NCBI GenBank assembly: GCA_015069525.1 | Contig: SVIK01000041.1 | Coordinates: forward strand, 1-12,783 | Source of the DNA: Clostridiales bacterium | Lineage (GTDB): Bacteria > Bacillota > Clostridia > Christensenellales > Borkfalkiaceae | Direction of reading: 5' to 3' | DNA length: 12,783 nucleotides | Shown: piece by piece, positions 4,917-10,886 of the stretch | Numbering within the stretch: position 1 is the stretch's first letter | Layout of the letters: every line of letters begins with the position of its first letter | Program-made: the position numbers and the translations under genes | Notes under the pieces: generated by a model | Databases searched by the model: none | Seen by the model: the letters and a program-made list of their open reading frames with translations, nothing else | What the model was told of the DNA's origin: nothing

Positions 4917-5636
4917 ATGCAAAGATTGCTTATTAAAAATAAAAAAAGCATATACCTTTTCGCCTTTCTTTCTATCGAGTTCGCGTTGTGGATTTGCGTG
5001 CTCGTAGTATCGGGGGCGTGGGTACGCTTTTTATCCTACGCGACCGTGGCGATAGCGTTTTTATTCACGCTATTATTCATGGAAAAGCGTGTGGATACTT
5101 TGCTGGCAATCGGGGGGTTATTTTGCACTTGCGTTGCGGATATCTTCCTCGTAATTTTACAAAAAGAGGGGGATACCCTCGCAATGTGCGTGTTTTTATG
5201 TGCGCAAGCGTGCTATGCGGGGCGGACGTATTTGCTTGCCAAAAGCCGTAAGGAAGGGCTTGTACAAGTCCTTGTCCGCGTGGGGCTGAGCGTGCTTATA
5301 GGCTTGGCAACGGTGCTCGTTTTGCGGGCGAAAACCAAGGCGGTTTTCGTAATTTCCACCATATATTACGTAAATCTTTTATGTAGCATCGTCTTTTCTT
5401 TTTGGCATTGGAAGGGTAGTGCGCGTGCAAAGCTTATGGCGGTGGGATTTTTATCGTTTGCCCTTTGCGACGTTTCTATCGGGTTGGATTTTCTTATCGA
5501 TATTTTTGCGTTGGGGGAAGGGAGTGCACTCTACGCCTTTTTACATGGTGGAGTGTCGTTTGTGGACGTGTTTTATCCACCTTCGCAAGCGATTTTGGGG
5601 GCAAGCGTATATCCCGCTTTGAAAGGGCAAAAATAA
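4917..5636 (+). CDS. Multi-pass membrane protein, possibly YhhN/TMEM86-like
   Basis: This 239-residue protein is strongly hydrophobic, with about seven or eight predicted membrane segments. Two similar segments each carry a buried Asp: the GGLFCTCVADIFLVIL region and the VGFLSFALCDVSIGL region. They recall the paired G-D/S-D motifs of the YhhN/TMEM86 (lysoplasmalogenase) family, but the match is weak and the function is uncertain. The ATG at 4917 is chosen because the in-frame upstream extension lies inside the rpsI terminator; GGTGGG (4904-4909) is a modest ribosome binding site. TGCTATAAA (4890-4898) could be an extended -10 promoter. It converges with the small gene ending at 5656, with 19 bases between them and no obvious terminator. 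Confidence 0.7.
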   Translation: MQRLLIKNKKSIYLFAFLSIEFALWICVLVVSGAWVRFLSYATVAIAFLFTLLFMEKRVDTLLAIGGLFCTCVADIFLVILQKEGDTLAMCVFLCAQACYAGRTYLLAKSRKEGLVQVLVRVGLSVLIGLATVLVLRAKTKAVFVISTIYYVNLLCSIVFSFWHWKGSARAKLMAVGFLSFALCDVSIGLDFLIDIFALGEGSALYAFLHGGVSFVDVFYPPSQAILGASVYPALKGQK

Positions 5637-5655
5637 GACGTATCGACAGGTATGT

Positions 5656-5883
5656 TTACGGTTTTTTCGTCCGTTTTACCCGTGCGTCGTGGGTGGATAA
5701 AAAGTTTAATAACGCCTCCTGTGTGGGCGTCGGCACGTCCGTTTTCGGTGTGGAAAGGGGGGAAGGCGTAGGTGGCTCTTCCGTAGGAAGAGGGGCGGAA
5801 GACGGGGCGTTTTCCGCGTTTTGCGGGGGCGGGTTTTGCGACAAGAGCGAGCTTAAAAGATTGAACAAAGCAAACGGTTCCAT
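5656..5883 (-). CDS. Small Pro/Ser-rich hypothetical protein
   Basis: A 75-residue protein of unknown function. It has a short hydrophobic N-terminal helix (FALFNLLSSLLSQ), a low-complexity middle rich in Pro, Ser, Thr and Ala (about residues 18-55), and a charged helical end (ALLNFLSTHDARVKRTKKP). GGAGG (5892-5896) lies eight bases before the ATG at 5881-5883; a TTG further upstream would overlap that ribosome binding site and is rejected. The strong start signal, the opposite orientation to both neighbours and the biased composition argue for a real gene. A short adaptor or envelope-associated role is possible but not shown. Confidence 0.7.
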   Translation of the reverse strand: MEPFALFNLLSSLLSQNPPPQNAENAPSSAPLPTEEPPTPSPLSTPKTDVPTPTQEALLNFLSTHDARVKRTKKP

Positions 5884-5908
5884 AAAAATTGCCTCCAATT
5901 TACAAAAA

Positions 5909-5937
5909 ATTGTTCGTTTTCAAAAAATTTCACGCAA
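5909..5937 (-). promoter_or_regulatory. Weak candidate promoter of the Pro-rich small gene
   Basis: On the - strand, TTGCGT (5932-5937) and AACAAT (5909-5914) are 17 bases apart, each with partial consensus. Transcription would begin only a few bases before the ribosome binding site. The support is modest. Confidence 0.3.
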
Positions 5938-5965
5938 AAAAGCGAAAAACAGACGGCGTTTTTTA

Positions 5966-5994
5966 TTGCTTTAATTGGCGTTTTGATATATAAT
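5966..5994 (+). promoter_or_regulatory. Sigma-A promoter of the lipoprotein gene
   Basis: TTGCTT (5966-5971), a 17-base spacer and a perfect TATAAT (5989-5994). The leader contains a small hairpin, aatacc/ggtatt (6020-6025 with 6031-6036), before GGAG at 6051-6054. Confidence 0.75.
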
Positions 5995-6063
5995 AGAATA
6001 TGCGTTAAAATAGTCGAATAATACCTTATAGGTATTTCGAAGAAAAAAAAGGAGTCCTTTACA

Positions 6064-8373
6064 ATGAGGGATAAGATAAAAAAAGCACTCGGCATATTGC
6101 TTGCGACGGCAAGTTTAAGCGTTGCGTTCGTAGGATGTGGAAAAGGTGCGCTTGATTATAAAGGGGATGCGATAGGCGACGGATACGTTTCGTCTGCTAC
6201 GGTTTCTTCCAACGGCGGTTTTGCCGTAGAAAAGGGGGATTATATCTACTTTATCAACGGTCAAACGGCGCAAGACGCGAACAACGAATATGGAGAAGTG
6301 GTAAAAGGCGCGCTTATGCGTATTTCCAAGGCGGATTTGCAAGCGAGCAATTTCTCTAACGTGAAAACGATTGTGCCTGCATTGCTTTCGGCAAGAGATA
6401 TTGACGCCGGTATTTATATTTACGGCGATTACGTGTATTACGCAACCCCCACTACGGATACGACGGAGAAAGGGGAATCGGTTGCTGATACGCATATCGA
6501 CTTTAAGCGGGCGAAACTCGACGGTTCGGAGGGCCCGATGAAGGATTACTTCCTTCGTCTTTCCGACAACGCGTCCAGATACCGTTTCGTAGAAGAAAAC
6601 GGCACGGTATACTGCTTGTATGAAGAAACGGTAGACGGCAAAAAAGTCTTAAAATCGGTAAACACCGAAAATAAGAAAATTACGACGCTTGTTAAAGGCG
6701 CGCAATCGGCGTTCTTCTTCGACGCGAAAAACCCTACCAACCCCAACGTGTACTACACGATGAACGTGCAAAAGGATTTGGATTCCCCTACGGAAAGCTA
6801 TAACCAAATCTACCGCGTAAACGCGGGCGCTACGGCGAACGTGGACGAGGACAACGCGAAATACACCGCGTACGACGCGAAAGGGAATAAGATTAAAGAA
6901 TACGCTTTCGATAAAGGCGCGATGGAAGAAGCGAACGAAAAAGCGGAAGACGAAGACAGGGACGAGCCTTACGATTTCGAAGACTATACGACCTATCCGT
7001 ACGTCAACCTCGGTACGCTCGTTTTGGACGGCGTAGGCAAGGGCGGGGACAAGTATATCCCGCAAACGCAATACAACTGGGAAACCGACCGTAGTGCTTG
7101 TATGGAATTCGACGGTTTCACCTATTCGCTCGGCGAAGATTGTTATCAAGACGGGGAAGTTTATTTCACGCGTAAGAAAGCAGGTGCGACGACGGGCTCT
7201 GACGCGACGGATACGAAGCTTTATTATTTAACAGACGAAGCCACGAAAGCAAGCGATTGGAAGACGATTGGCGGAAACGTAGTCGTTTCCTCGAACGTCG
7301 TAGCGTTGGATACGAAGCAAGCTTCGACGGGCTCGGCACTCTTCTACGAAGAAAAGGGTGAAAAGTGCTATATTTACGCGGAAAACAATAACCTTTATAA
7401 GGCGAGCAAATCGAGCGAGCCCGTTTGTATTGCAAACGGCGTAGGCACGGTGAAGCTTTGGAAATTGGACGAAGCGGAAAAGGAATTGTACTTCTATTCC
7501 GAAGGAACGAACGGCAACACCCTTTCGAGAGTGAACTACGGCGGGGACGTGGAAGATTATAACGCGTTGCACGGCAAGGAAGAATTCCAAGTGGTATCGC
7601 TTAGCTATCTTTCGTTCAATCCCGATTGGTATATGCCCGAATTGTTCGGGGATACGGTGCTCTATTCGGGTGCACAATCGTATGCGGGCGCGACTTACGA
7701 ATACATCTACGCAACGAAGATGGGTAGCGTAGCGGACGTGAAAAAAGCGAACGAGGATTATAAGAAAGCGCAAGATAAGCTCAACGAATATTCCGCGTAT
7801 GCCGATTTGAAGAAAGCGCTCGAATATTACTACAAGACGGGCGAAACGGCTATCTTTGAGGAATTCCGCGCCGATTACAGCACTTCTAAGGGCAACGAAT
7901 TTGATAAGTTCGTGGCAATGTTCGAAGAAAACGGCGAATTGTACGGAATGAGAGAAAGCGACTTTATCAAGCAAGTGGGTAAAACCTCGCAAGAAGATAA
8001 GGACGCAATGACGGAAGCGTGGAGAGAATACGTCCGCAAATACGCAGAAGAGGCAGAAGCAGAGGAAGAAGGTTTGCCGACGTGGGCAATCTGGCTCATC
8101 TCTTGTGGAAGTGCGGTATTCGTATTGGCGGTAGCGGTAATCGTTGTTCGTACGATAAAGAGAAGAAAAGCGAGAAAAGCGGAAGCCGAAGCTACGGTAA
8201 ACGCATACAAGCGCAAGAAGATTGATACGACGGACGATAAGAGCATCGACGTATACGCCGACGAAGAAGCGGAAGAAACGGAAGCTGTTGTAGACGGAGA
8301 AACCGTAGAAGAAACGGAAGCCGTTGTAGACGAAGAAACCGTAGAAGAAGCGGTGAAAAACGACCAAGAATAA
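6064..8373 (+). CDS. Large surface lipoprotein with C-terminal membrane anchor, beta-rich ectodomain
   Basis: This 769-residue protein has a signal peptide with a lipobox-like end, FVGC, placing the lipidated Cys at residue 25; Phe at -3 is unusual. The extracellular part has repeated aromatic beta-strand motifs (GDYIYFING 58-66, YGDYVYYATP about 120-129, SALFYEEKGEKCYIYAE, ELYFYSEG), suggesting a DUF5050/beta-propeller-like fold. A helical, charged stretch follows (about 555-670). A single membrane helix (about 674-695) is followed by a basic stop-transfer segment (RTIKRRKARK) and an acidic cytosolic tail ending in 12-residue repeats. Both ends would therefore be membrane-anchored. It is monocistronic, with a promoter at 5966-5994 and a terminator at 8383-8414. 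Function is unknown; a sensor or cell-wall role is speculative. Confidence 0.85.
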   Translation: MRDKIKKALGILLATASLSVAFVGCGKGALDYKGDAIGDGYVSSATVSSNGGFAVEKGDYIYFINGQTAQDANNEYGEVVKGALMRISKADLQASNFSNVKTIVPALLSARDIDAGIYIYGDYVYYATPTTDTTEKGESVADTHIDFKRAKLDGSEGPMKDYFLRLSDNASRYRFVEENGTVYCLYEETVDGKKVLKSVNTENKKITTLVKGAQSAFFFDAKNPTNPNVYYTMNVQKDLDSPTESYNQIYRVNAGATANVDEDNAKYTAYDAKGNKIKEYAFDKGAMEEANEKAEDEDRDEPYDFEDYTTYPYVNLGTLVLDGVGKGGDKYIPQTQYNWETDRSACMEFDGFTYSLGEDCYQDGEVYFTRKKAGATTGSDATDTKLYYLTDEATKASDWKTIGGNVVVSSNVVALDTKQASTGSALFYEEKGEKCYIYAENNNLYKASKSSEPVCIANGVGTVKLWKLDEAEKELYFYSEGTNGNTLSRVNYGGDVEDYNALHGKEEFQVVSLSYLSFNPDWYMPELFGDTVLYSGAQSYAGATYEYIYATKMGSVADVKKANEDYKKAQDKLNEYSAYADLKKALEYYYKTGETAIFEEFRADYSTSKGNEFDKFVAMFEENGELYGMRESDFIKQVGKTSQEDKDAMTEAWREYVRKYAEEAEAEEEGLPTWAIWLISCGSAVFVLAVAVIVVRTIKRRKARKAEAEATVNAYKRKKIDTTDDKSIDVYADEEAEETEAVVDGETVEETEAVVDEETVEEAVKNDQE
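8272..8355 (+). repeat. 36-bp in-frame repeat in the lipoprotein tail
   Basis: Two 36-bp units (8272-8307 and 8308-8343) and a 12-bp partial unit encode EETEAVVDGETV, EETEAVVDEETV and EEAV. The units differ at a few bases. Copy number could vary by slippage and change the length of the acidic cytosolic tail. Confidence 0.85.
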
Positions 8374-8382
8374 AAAGCAACG

Positions 8383-8414
8383 AAAAGTCGCATCTTAATG
8401 GATGCGACTTTTTT
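8383..8414 (+). terminator. Intrinsic terminator of the lipoprotein gene
   Basis: AAAAGTCGCATC (8383-8394) and GATGCGACTTTT (8401-8412) form a perfect 12-bp stem with a six-base loop and a T run, 10 bases past the stop codon. Confidence 0.92.
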
Positions 8415-8501
8415 ATGTCCTTTTGAAGAGGGTTTTGGAGAAAAAAGGGGCAAAAAAAAGAAAAAACTTCGAAAAAAATGTGAAAAACGCTATAAAAACG
8501 G

Positions 8502-8530
8502 TTTACAAATTTTTCATTTCTTAATATAAT
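8502..8530 (+). promoter_or_regulatory. Sigma-A promoter of the zinc-ribbon gene
   Basis: TTTACA (8502-8507) and a perfect TATAAT (8525-8530) with a 17-base spacer. Confidence 0.75.
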
Positions 8531-8573
8531 ATAGCAGTCCTACCAATAAGGAAAATGACGAGGGAAGAAAATT

Positions 8574-9044
8574 ATGGCAAGATACGTTTTATGCCCCAGA
8601 TGCGAATTAAACTTTATTGACGCTGACGAGCAAGAGTATTGCGAGGTTTGCGTAAAAGAATTGCTCGGTGAAAAGACGTTCTCGGACGACATCGAAGCGG
8701 AGGAAGCCATCGAAGAAACGGAGCTTTGTCCCGTTTGCGGAGAAAATTATATGGCGTTCGGCGAAAAGATGTGCGAGGAGTGCAAGAAGAAGAGCGAATA
8801 CGAAGAGGAAGTAAACGAAGAAGACGAAGACAAAGAAGATGCGTCTTGGCGTAGCTACCTCGACGACGAAGAAGACGACGTCGACCTTGGTATTCCCGAT
8901 TCCGAATTCGACGAAGAGGAAGAGGAAGAAGAGGAAGAAGAAGTCGCGGAAGAAGACGATTTCGAATACGTTTCCGCCGACGATTATTACGATATGGACG
9001 ACGACGAGGACGAAGAGGACGACGACGAGGACGACGATTTCTAA
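8574..9044 (+). CDS. Double zinc-ribbon protein with acidic tail
   Basis: This 156-residue cytosolic protein has two C4 zinc-knuckle pairs. The first is Cys7-x2-Cys10 with Cys23-x2-Cys26. The second is Cys52-x2-Cys55 with Cys67-x2-Cys70. From about residue 75 to the end it is almost entirely Glu/Asp, including ten Glu in a row and a DDDEDEEDDDEDDDF terminus. Acidic tails of this kind occur on proteins that mimic nucleic acid or bind basic partners such as ribosomal proteins or RNA polymerase, but no specific role can be read here. The ribosome binding site is weak (GAGGGA at 8560-8565). It has its own promoter and terminator and is not in an operon. Confidence 0.85.
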   Translation: MARYVLCPRCELNFIDADEQEYCEVCVKELLGEKTFSDDIEAEEAIEETELCPVCGENYMAFGEKMCEECKKKSEYEEEVNEEDEDKEDASWRSYLDDEEDDVDLGIPDSEFDEEEEEEEEEEVAEEDDFEYVSADDYYDMDDDEDEEDDDEDDDF

Positions 9045-9067
9045 TCGCCTGAAAAATGTACGAAAGC

Positions 9068-9100
9068 AACCCCTGTGTGGATATTCCACACAGGGGTTTT
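9068..9100 (+). terminator. Intrinsic terminator of the zinc-ribbon gene
   Basis: AACCCCTGTGTGGA (9068-9081) pairs with TCCACACAGGGGTT (9085-9098), a perfect 14-bp stem with a three-base loop, followed by TT. On the opposite strand there is no T run, so it mainly serves the + gene. Confidence 0.92.
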
Positions 9101-9113
9101 CCTTTGCGGAAAA

Positions 9114-9278
9114 TTACAAATCGTCCGCGTCTTGTACGGGAAGTTCCCGTTTGTTTTTCGGCCTGCCCGTATAGCTACCGTTGACGTCCGTTTTCGAAGG
9201 CTCGTTAAAGACGTTTATGGCGCGCTCCGTCGGGGCAGGCAATTTTCTTTTTTTACGCTTAGTCGTTGTTTCCGCCAT
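9114..9278 (-). CDS. Small conserved-looking hypothetical protein (54 aa)
   Basis: From the ATG at 9276-9278 this encodes 54 residues: a basic start (MAETTTKRKKRKLPAPTERA), then TDVNGSYTGRP and the C-terminus PVQDADDL. The DxNGSYTG...PVQDADDL pattern resembles small uncharacterised clostridial proteins that I recall, but I cannot verify it. The start overlaps the end of the upstream tiny gene by 20 bases in another reading frame and has no clear ribosome binding site of its own, so translational coupling is likely. The longer in-frame form starting at 9347 would lie inside the other gene and is probably not real. Function is unknown. Confidence 0.65.
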   Translation of the reverse strand: MAETTTKRKKRKLPAPTERAINVFNEPSKTDVNGSYTGRPKNKRELPVQDADDL

Positions 9279-9387
9279 GGTTATAGCCGTGGTTTTCGTT
9301 TGCTTCATTGTTCTTGTTTTGTTTGTTAGAACAATTTTTGTTGCCACAATTCTTGTTTTTAGAATAGTTGTTTTGTTTGTTTTTCAT
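9259..9387 (-). CDS. Asn/Lys-rich tiny protein (42 aa)
   Basis: A short gene with an excellent start: AAGGAG (9394-9399) six bases before the ATG at 9385-9387. The 42-residue product is Asn/Lys-rich (MKNKQNNYSKNKNCGNKNCS...), has Cys14 and Cys19, and ends in a His/Gly/Asn tail (HGYNHGGNND). Its composition resembles small Asn-rich proteins seen in spore-formers, but this is only a resemblance. It overlaps the next small gene by 20 bases in another frame. The two could be coupled, or joined by a frameshift. The leader contains the palindrome aaaacg-gct-cgtttt (9407-9421). Confidence 0.65.
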   Translation of the reverse strand: MKNKQNNYSKNKNCGNKNCSNKQNKNNEANENHGYNHGGNND

Positions 9388-9406
9388 ACTCTTCTCCTTA
9401 CTTTAT

Positions 9407-9421
9407 AAAACGGCTCGTTTT
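9407..9421. promoter_or_regulatory. Compact palindrome upstream of the tiny gene pair
   Basis: AAAACG-GCT-CGTTTT is a perfect 6-bp stem with a three-base loop, immediately upstream of the ribosome binding site of the 42-aa gene. It may be an operator, a leader hairpin or, on the + strand with its six T, terminator-like. It shares the short-loop style of the hairpins at the left edge. Confidence 0.4.
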
Positions 9422-9436
9422 TTGATAACGTAGCCC

Positions 9437-9474
9437 AAAAAAGAGGGAAACGCTTGAAATTACCGTTTATCCCC
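9437..9474 (-). terminator. Intrinsic terminator of rubrerythrin
   Basis: On the - strand, GGG, a two-base bulge and AAACG pair with CGTTT and CCC around a loop of about 11 bases, then TCTTTTTT follows. It lies a few bases past the rubrerythrin stop and contains the second copy of the 29-nt motif. Confidence 0.75.
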
Positions 9475-9476
9475 GT
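9448..9476 (+). repeat. 29-nt dispersed motif, copy 2 (rubrerythrin terminator)
   Basis: AAACGCTTGAAATTACCGTT and the following bases to CCCCGT match 3859-3887 at 26 of 29 positions. It is part of the rubrerythrin terminator stem on the - strand, while copy 1 lies in the rplM leader on the + strand. Confidence 0.6.
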
Positions 9477-9482
9477 ACGAGC

Positions 9483-10079
9483 TTATTCCCGCACGCCTTC
9501 AAAGGGTAAATGCAAATCCACGTATCCTTGTTCCGCTTTGCAAAGAGGACAAATTTTCCAAGCTTCGTTGCCTACGTGCATATAACCGCACTCGCTACAA
9601 ATCCACAAAACAGGGCTCTCCGCCTTATACAAAGTATTATTCTTTACCGCCTCGCAAAGATATTGAAAAACGATTTTGTGTTGTTTTTCTACGTCCGCCA
9701 CCAACCTATAAAGGGTGGCAATGTCCTCAAACCCCTCTTTTTTCGCCGTTTCCGCAAAGATAGGGTAAATCTCTTCCGATTCGTTTTTCTCGTCCATAGA
9801 GGCAAATTTTAAGCTTTCTGCAAGCGTACCCGTATGAAAGGGATACCCCGCGTCAAAGGAGATATTTTCTTTACTCCCCGTCTTTTCGATAATTTTATTA
9901 AAGAACTGCGTCGCGTGTAGCGTTTCGTTCTTCGCAATCGTGCGTACCGCATCAGCGAGCGTCTTTAACTTCTCTTGTGTAGCAAGCTTGGCAATCATTT
10001 GATAGCGCATGCCTGCTTGACATTCGCCCGCAAAGCTACGGGCAAGGTTTTTATAAGTTTCCGTTTTTTCAAATTGCAT
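9483..10079 (-). CDS. rbr: Rubrerythrin
   Basis: Rubrerythrin reduces hydrogen peroxide in the cytosol of anaerobes, using a di-iron centre fed by a rubredoxin-type FeS4 site. The protein has 198 residues. The ferritin-like four-helix domain carries likely iron ligands Glu19 (FAGECQAGMRY), Glu52 and His55 (NETLHATQFF), acidic residues around 97-103, and Glu131 and His134 (DVEKQHK). The C-terminal rubredoxin-like domain has Cys161-x2-Cys164 and Cys177-x2-Cys180. All key ligands are present. AAGGA is 11 bases before the ATG, slightly long. It is monocistronic, ending at the terminator at 9437-9474. Its leader has an aaggc-gtt-gcctt hairpin (10099-10111). I found no convincing promoter. Confidence 0.95.
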   Translation of the reverse strand: MQFEKTETYKNLARSFAGECQAGMRYQMIAKLATQEKLKTLADAVRTIAKNETLHATQFFNKIIEKTGSKENISFDAGYPFHTGTLAESLKFASMDEKNESEEIYPIFAETAKKEGFEDIATLYRLVADVEKQHKIVFQYLCEAVKNNTLYKAESPVLWICSECGYMHVGNEAWKICPLCKAEQGYVDLHLPFEGVRE

Positions 10080-10098
10080 AAATAAACCGTTCCTTTCA

Positions 10099-10111
10099 AA
10101 GGCGTTGCCTT
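10099..10111. promoter_or_regulatory. Compact hairpin in rubrerythrin leader
   Basis: AAGGC-GTT-GCCTT, a 5-bp stem with a three-base loop, lies just upstream of the rubrerythrin ribosome binding site. Its core GGCGTTGCC is the reverse complement of the GGCAACGCC hairpin at about 303-311, so it may belong to the same family of short palindromes. A regulatory role is unproven. Confidence 0.35.
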
Positions 10112-10178
10112 CTATGTTTAGTATGGACGAACGCGTGGACTTTATGCGGTAAAAAATTAGAAAACTATGCCAAAAGAC

Positions 10179-10207
10179 TTGCTATAAGGCGCGCTTTTTG
10201 CTAAAAT
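10179..10207 (+). promoter_or_regulatory. Sigma-A promoter of trmL
   Basis: TTGCTA (10179-10184) and TAAAAT (10202-10207) with a 17-base spacer, 60 bases before the chosen start codon. Confidence 0.65.
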
Positions 10208-10266
10208 AAACTGTGTTGCGAGAAGACGTTTTCTCCACGAATACGCTTATATATAAAGGAAGAGCT

Positions 10267-10770
10267 ATGTTCCATATTGTTTTAGTAGAACCGGAAATTC
10301 CGCAAAATGCGGGCAATATCGCGCGTACCTGCGCGGCGACGGGCACGCACTTGCACATGATTCGTCCGCTTGGCTTTGAAGTGACGGATAAGTACTTGAA
10401 AAGGGCGGGGTTGGATTATTGGCACCTCGTTGAAATTAGCTATTACGATAGCTTTGAGGAATTGCAACAAAAATACGCAGGCGCGCGCTTTTTCTTCTTT
10501 ACGACGAAAGGCAGACATCGCCATAGCGACGTGCAGTTTAAGGACGGGGACTTCCTCGTGTTTGGAAAGGAAACGAAGGGGTTGCCCGAAGAACTGCTTA
10601 TGAAAAACGAGGAAACGTGTTTGCGAATCCCGATGTTCTCACAAGCTCGTTCGCTCAATTTAGGCAACTCGGTTGCCGTTGCGCTGTACGAGGCGCTCCG
10701 CCAAAACGAATACCCCAACCTCTTGGAGGAAGGGGAATTGCACGAGCATACTTGGGCGGAAAACAAATAA
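10267..10770 (+). CDS. trmL: tRNA (cytidine/uridine-34-2'-O)-methyltransferase
   Basis: A SPOUT-family enzyme that methylates the ribose of the wobble nucleotide 34 in certain tRNA-Leu species with S-adenosylmethionine. The 167-residue protein has the family signatures: LVEPEIPQNAGNIARTCAATG (6-26), FGKETKGLPEELL (99-111) and RIPMFSQARSLNLGNSVAVALYEALRQ (120-146), which form the trefoil-knot cofactor site. The ATG at 10267 follows AAGGAAGAG closely. An upstream in-frame TTG at 10213 would add 18 residues but has no ribosome binding site. It is divergent from rubrerythrin and upstream of spoIIR, separated by 116 bases. I see no strong terminator after it, only a weak gcta/tagc stem. Confidence 0.95.
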   Translation: MFHIVLVEPEIPQNAGNIARTCAATGTHLHMIRPLGFEVTDKYLKRAGLDYWHLVEISYYDSFEELQQKYAGARFFFFTTKGRHRHSDVQFKDGDFLVFGKETKGLPEELLMKNEETCLRIPMFSQARSLNLGNSVAVALYEALRQNEYPNLLEEGELHEHTWAENK

Positions 10771-10825
10771 AAAGGCTATCCCCCTATACGTAGCGCGTGG
10801 CAAGTTAAATAATTTATGAAAAGCT

Positions 10826-10855
10826 GAATAAATTCAATAAAATCAGGCAATAACT
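10826..10855 (+). promoter_or_regulatory. Candidate sigma-F/sigma-G promoter of spoIIR
   Basis: GAATA (10826-10830), a 15-base spacer and GGCAATAACT (10846-10855) partly match the forespore sigma-F pattern GYATA-N16-GGNNANAHTR; the last two positions of the -10 and the second base of the -35 deviate. spoIIR is sigma-F dependent in Bacillus subtilis, so the match is expected by position. No sigma-A promoter of comparable quality is visible here. Confidence 0.45.
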
Positions 10856-10886
10856 TTCGTGTCCCACACACGGAGGTTATTTTTTT

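Noticed and set aside
5465..5974. 169-codon + strand frame overlapping the membrane protein and the Pro-rich gene
   Set aside because: It is out of frame with the membrane protein and antisense to the Pro-rich gene; Arg/Gly-rich low-complexity composition and no start signal.
5995..6063. Riboswitch in the lipoprotein leader
   Set aside because: The leader is under 70 bases and holds only one small hairpin, too short for known aptamers.
7228..8367. 379-codon frame on the - strand opposite the lipoprotein gene
   Set aside because: The Phe/Arg/Val-rich translation mirrors the Glu/Lys-rich sense strand; there is no start signal and the lipoprotein gene has complete expression signals.
8607..9089. 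Hydrophobic-looking - strand frame opposite the zinc-ribbon gene
   Set aside because: Runs of Phe, Val and Leu are simply the complement of the Glu/Asp-rich codons; no ribosome binding site is present.
10213..10266. N-terminal extension of trmL from a TTG
   Set aside because: The extension lies within the predicted transcript leader, lacks a ribosome binding site and is not similar to TrmL proteins, which start at MFHIVLVEPEIPQN-like sequence.
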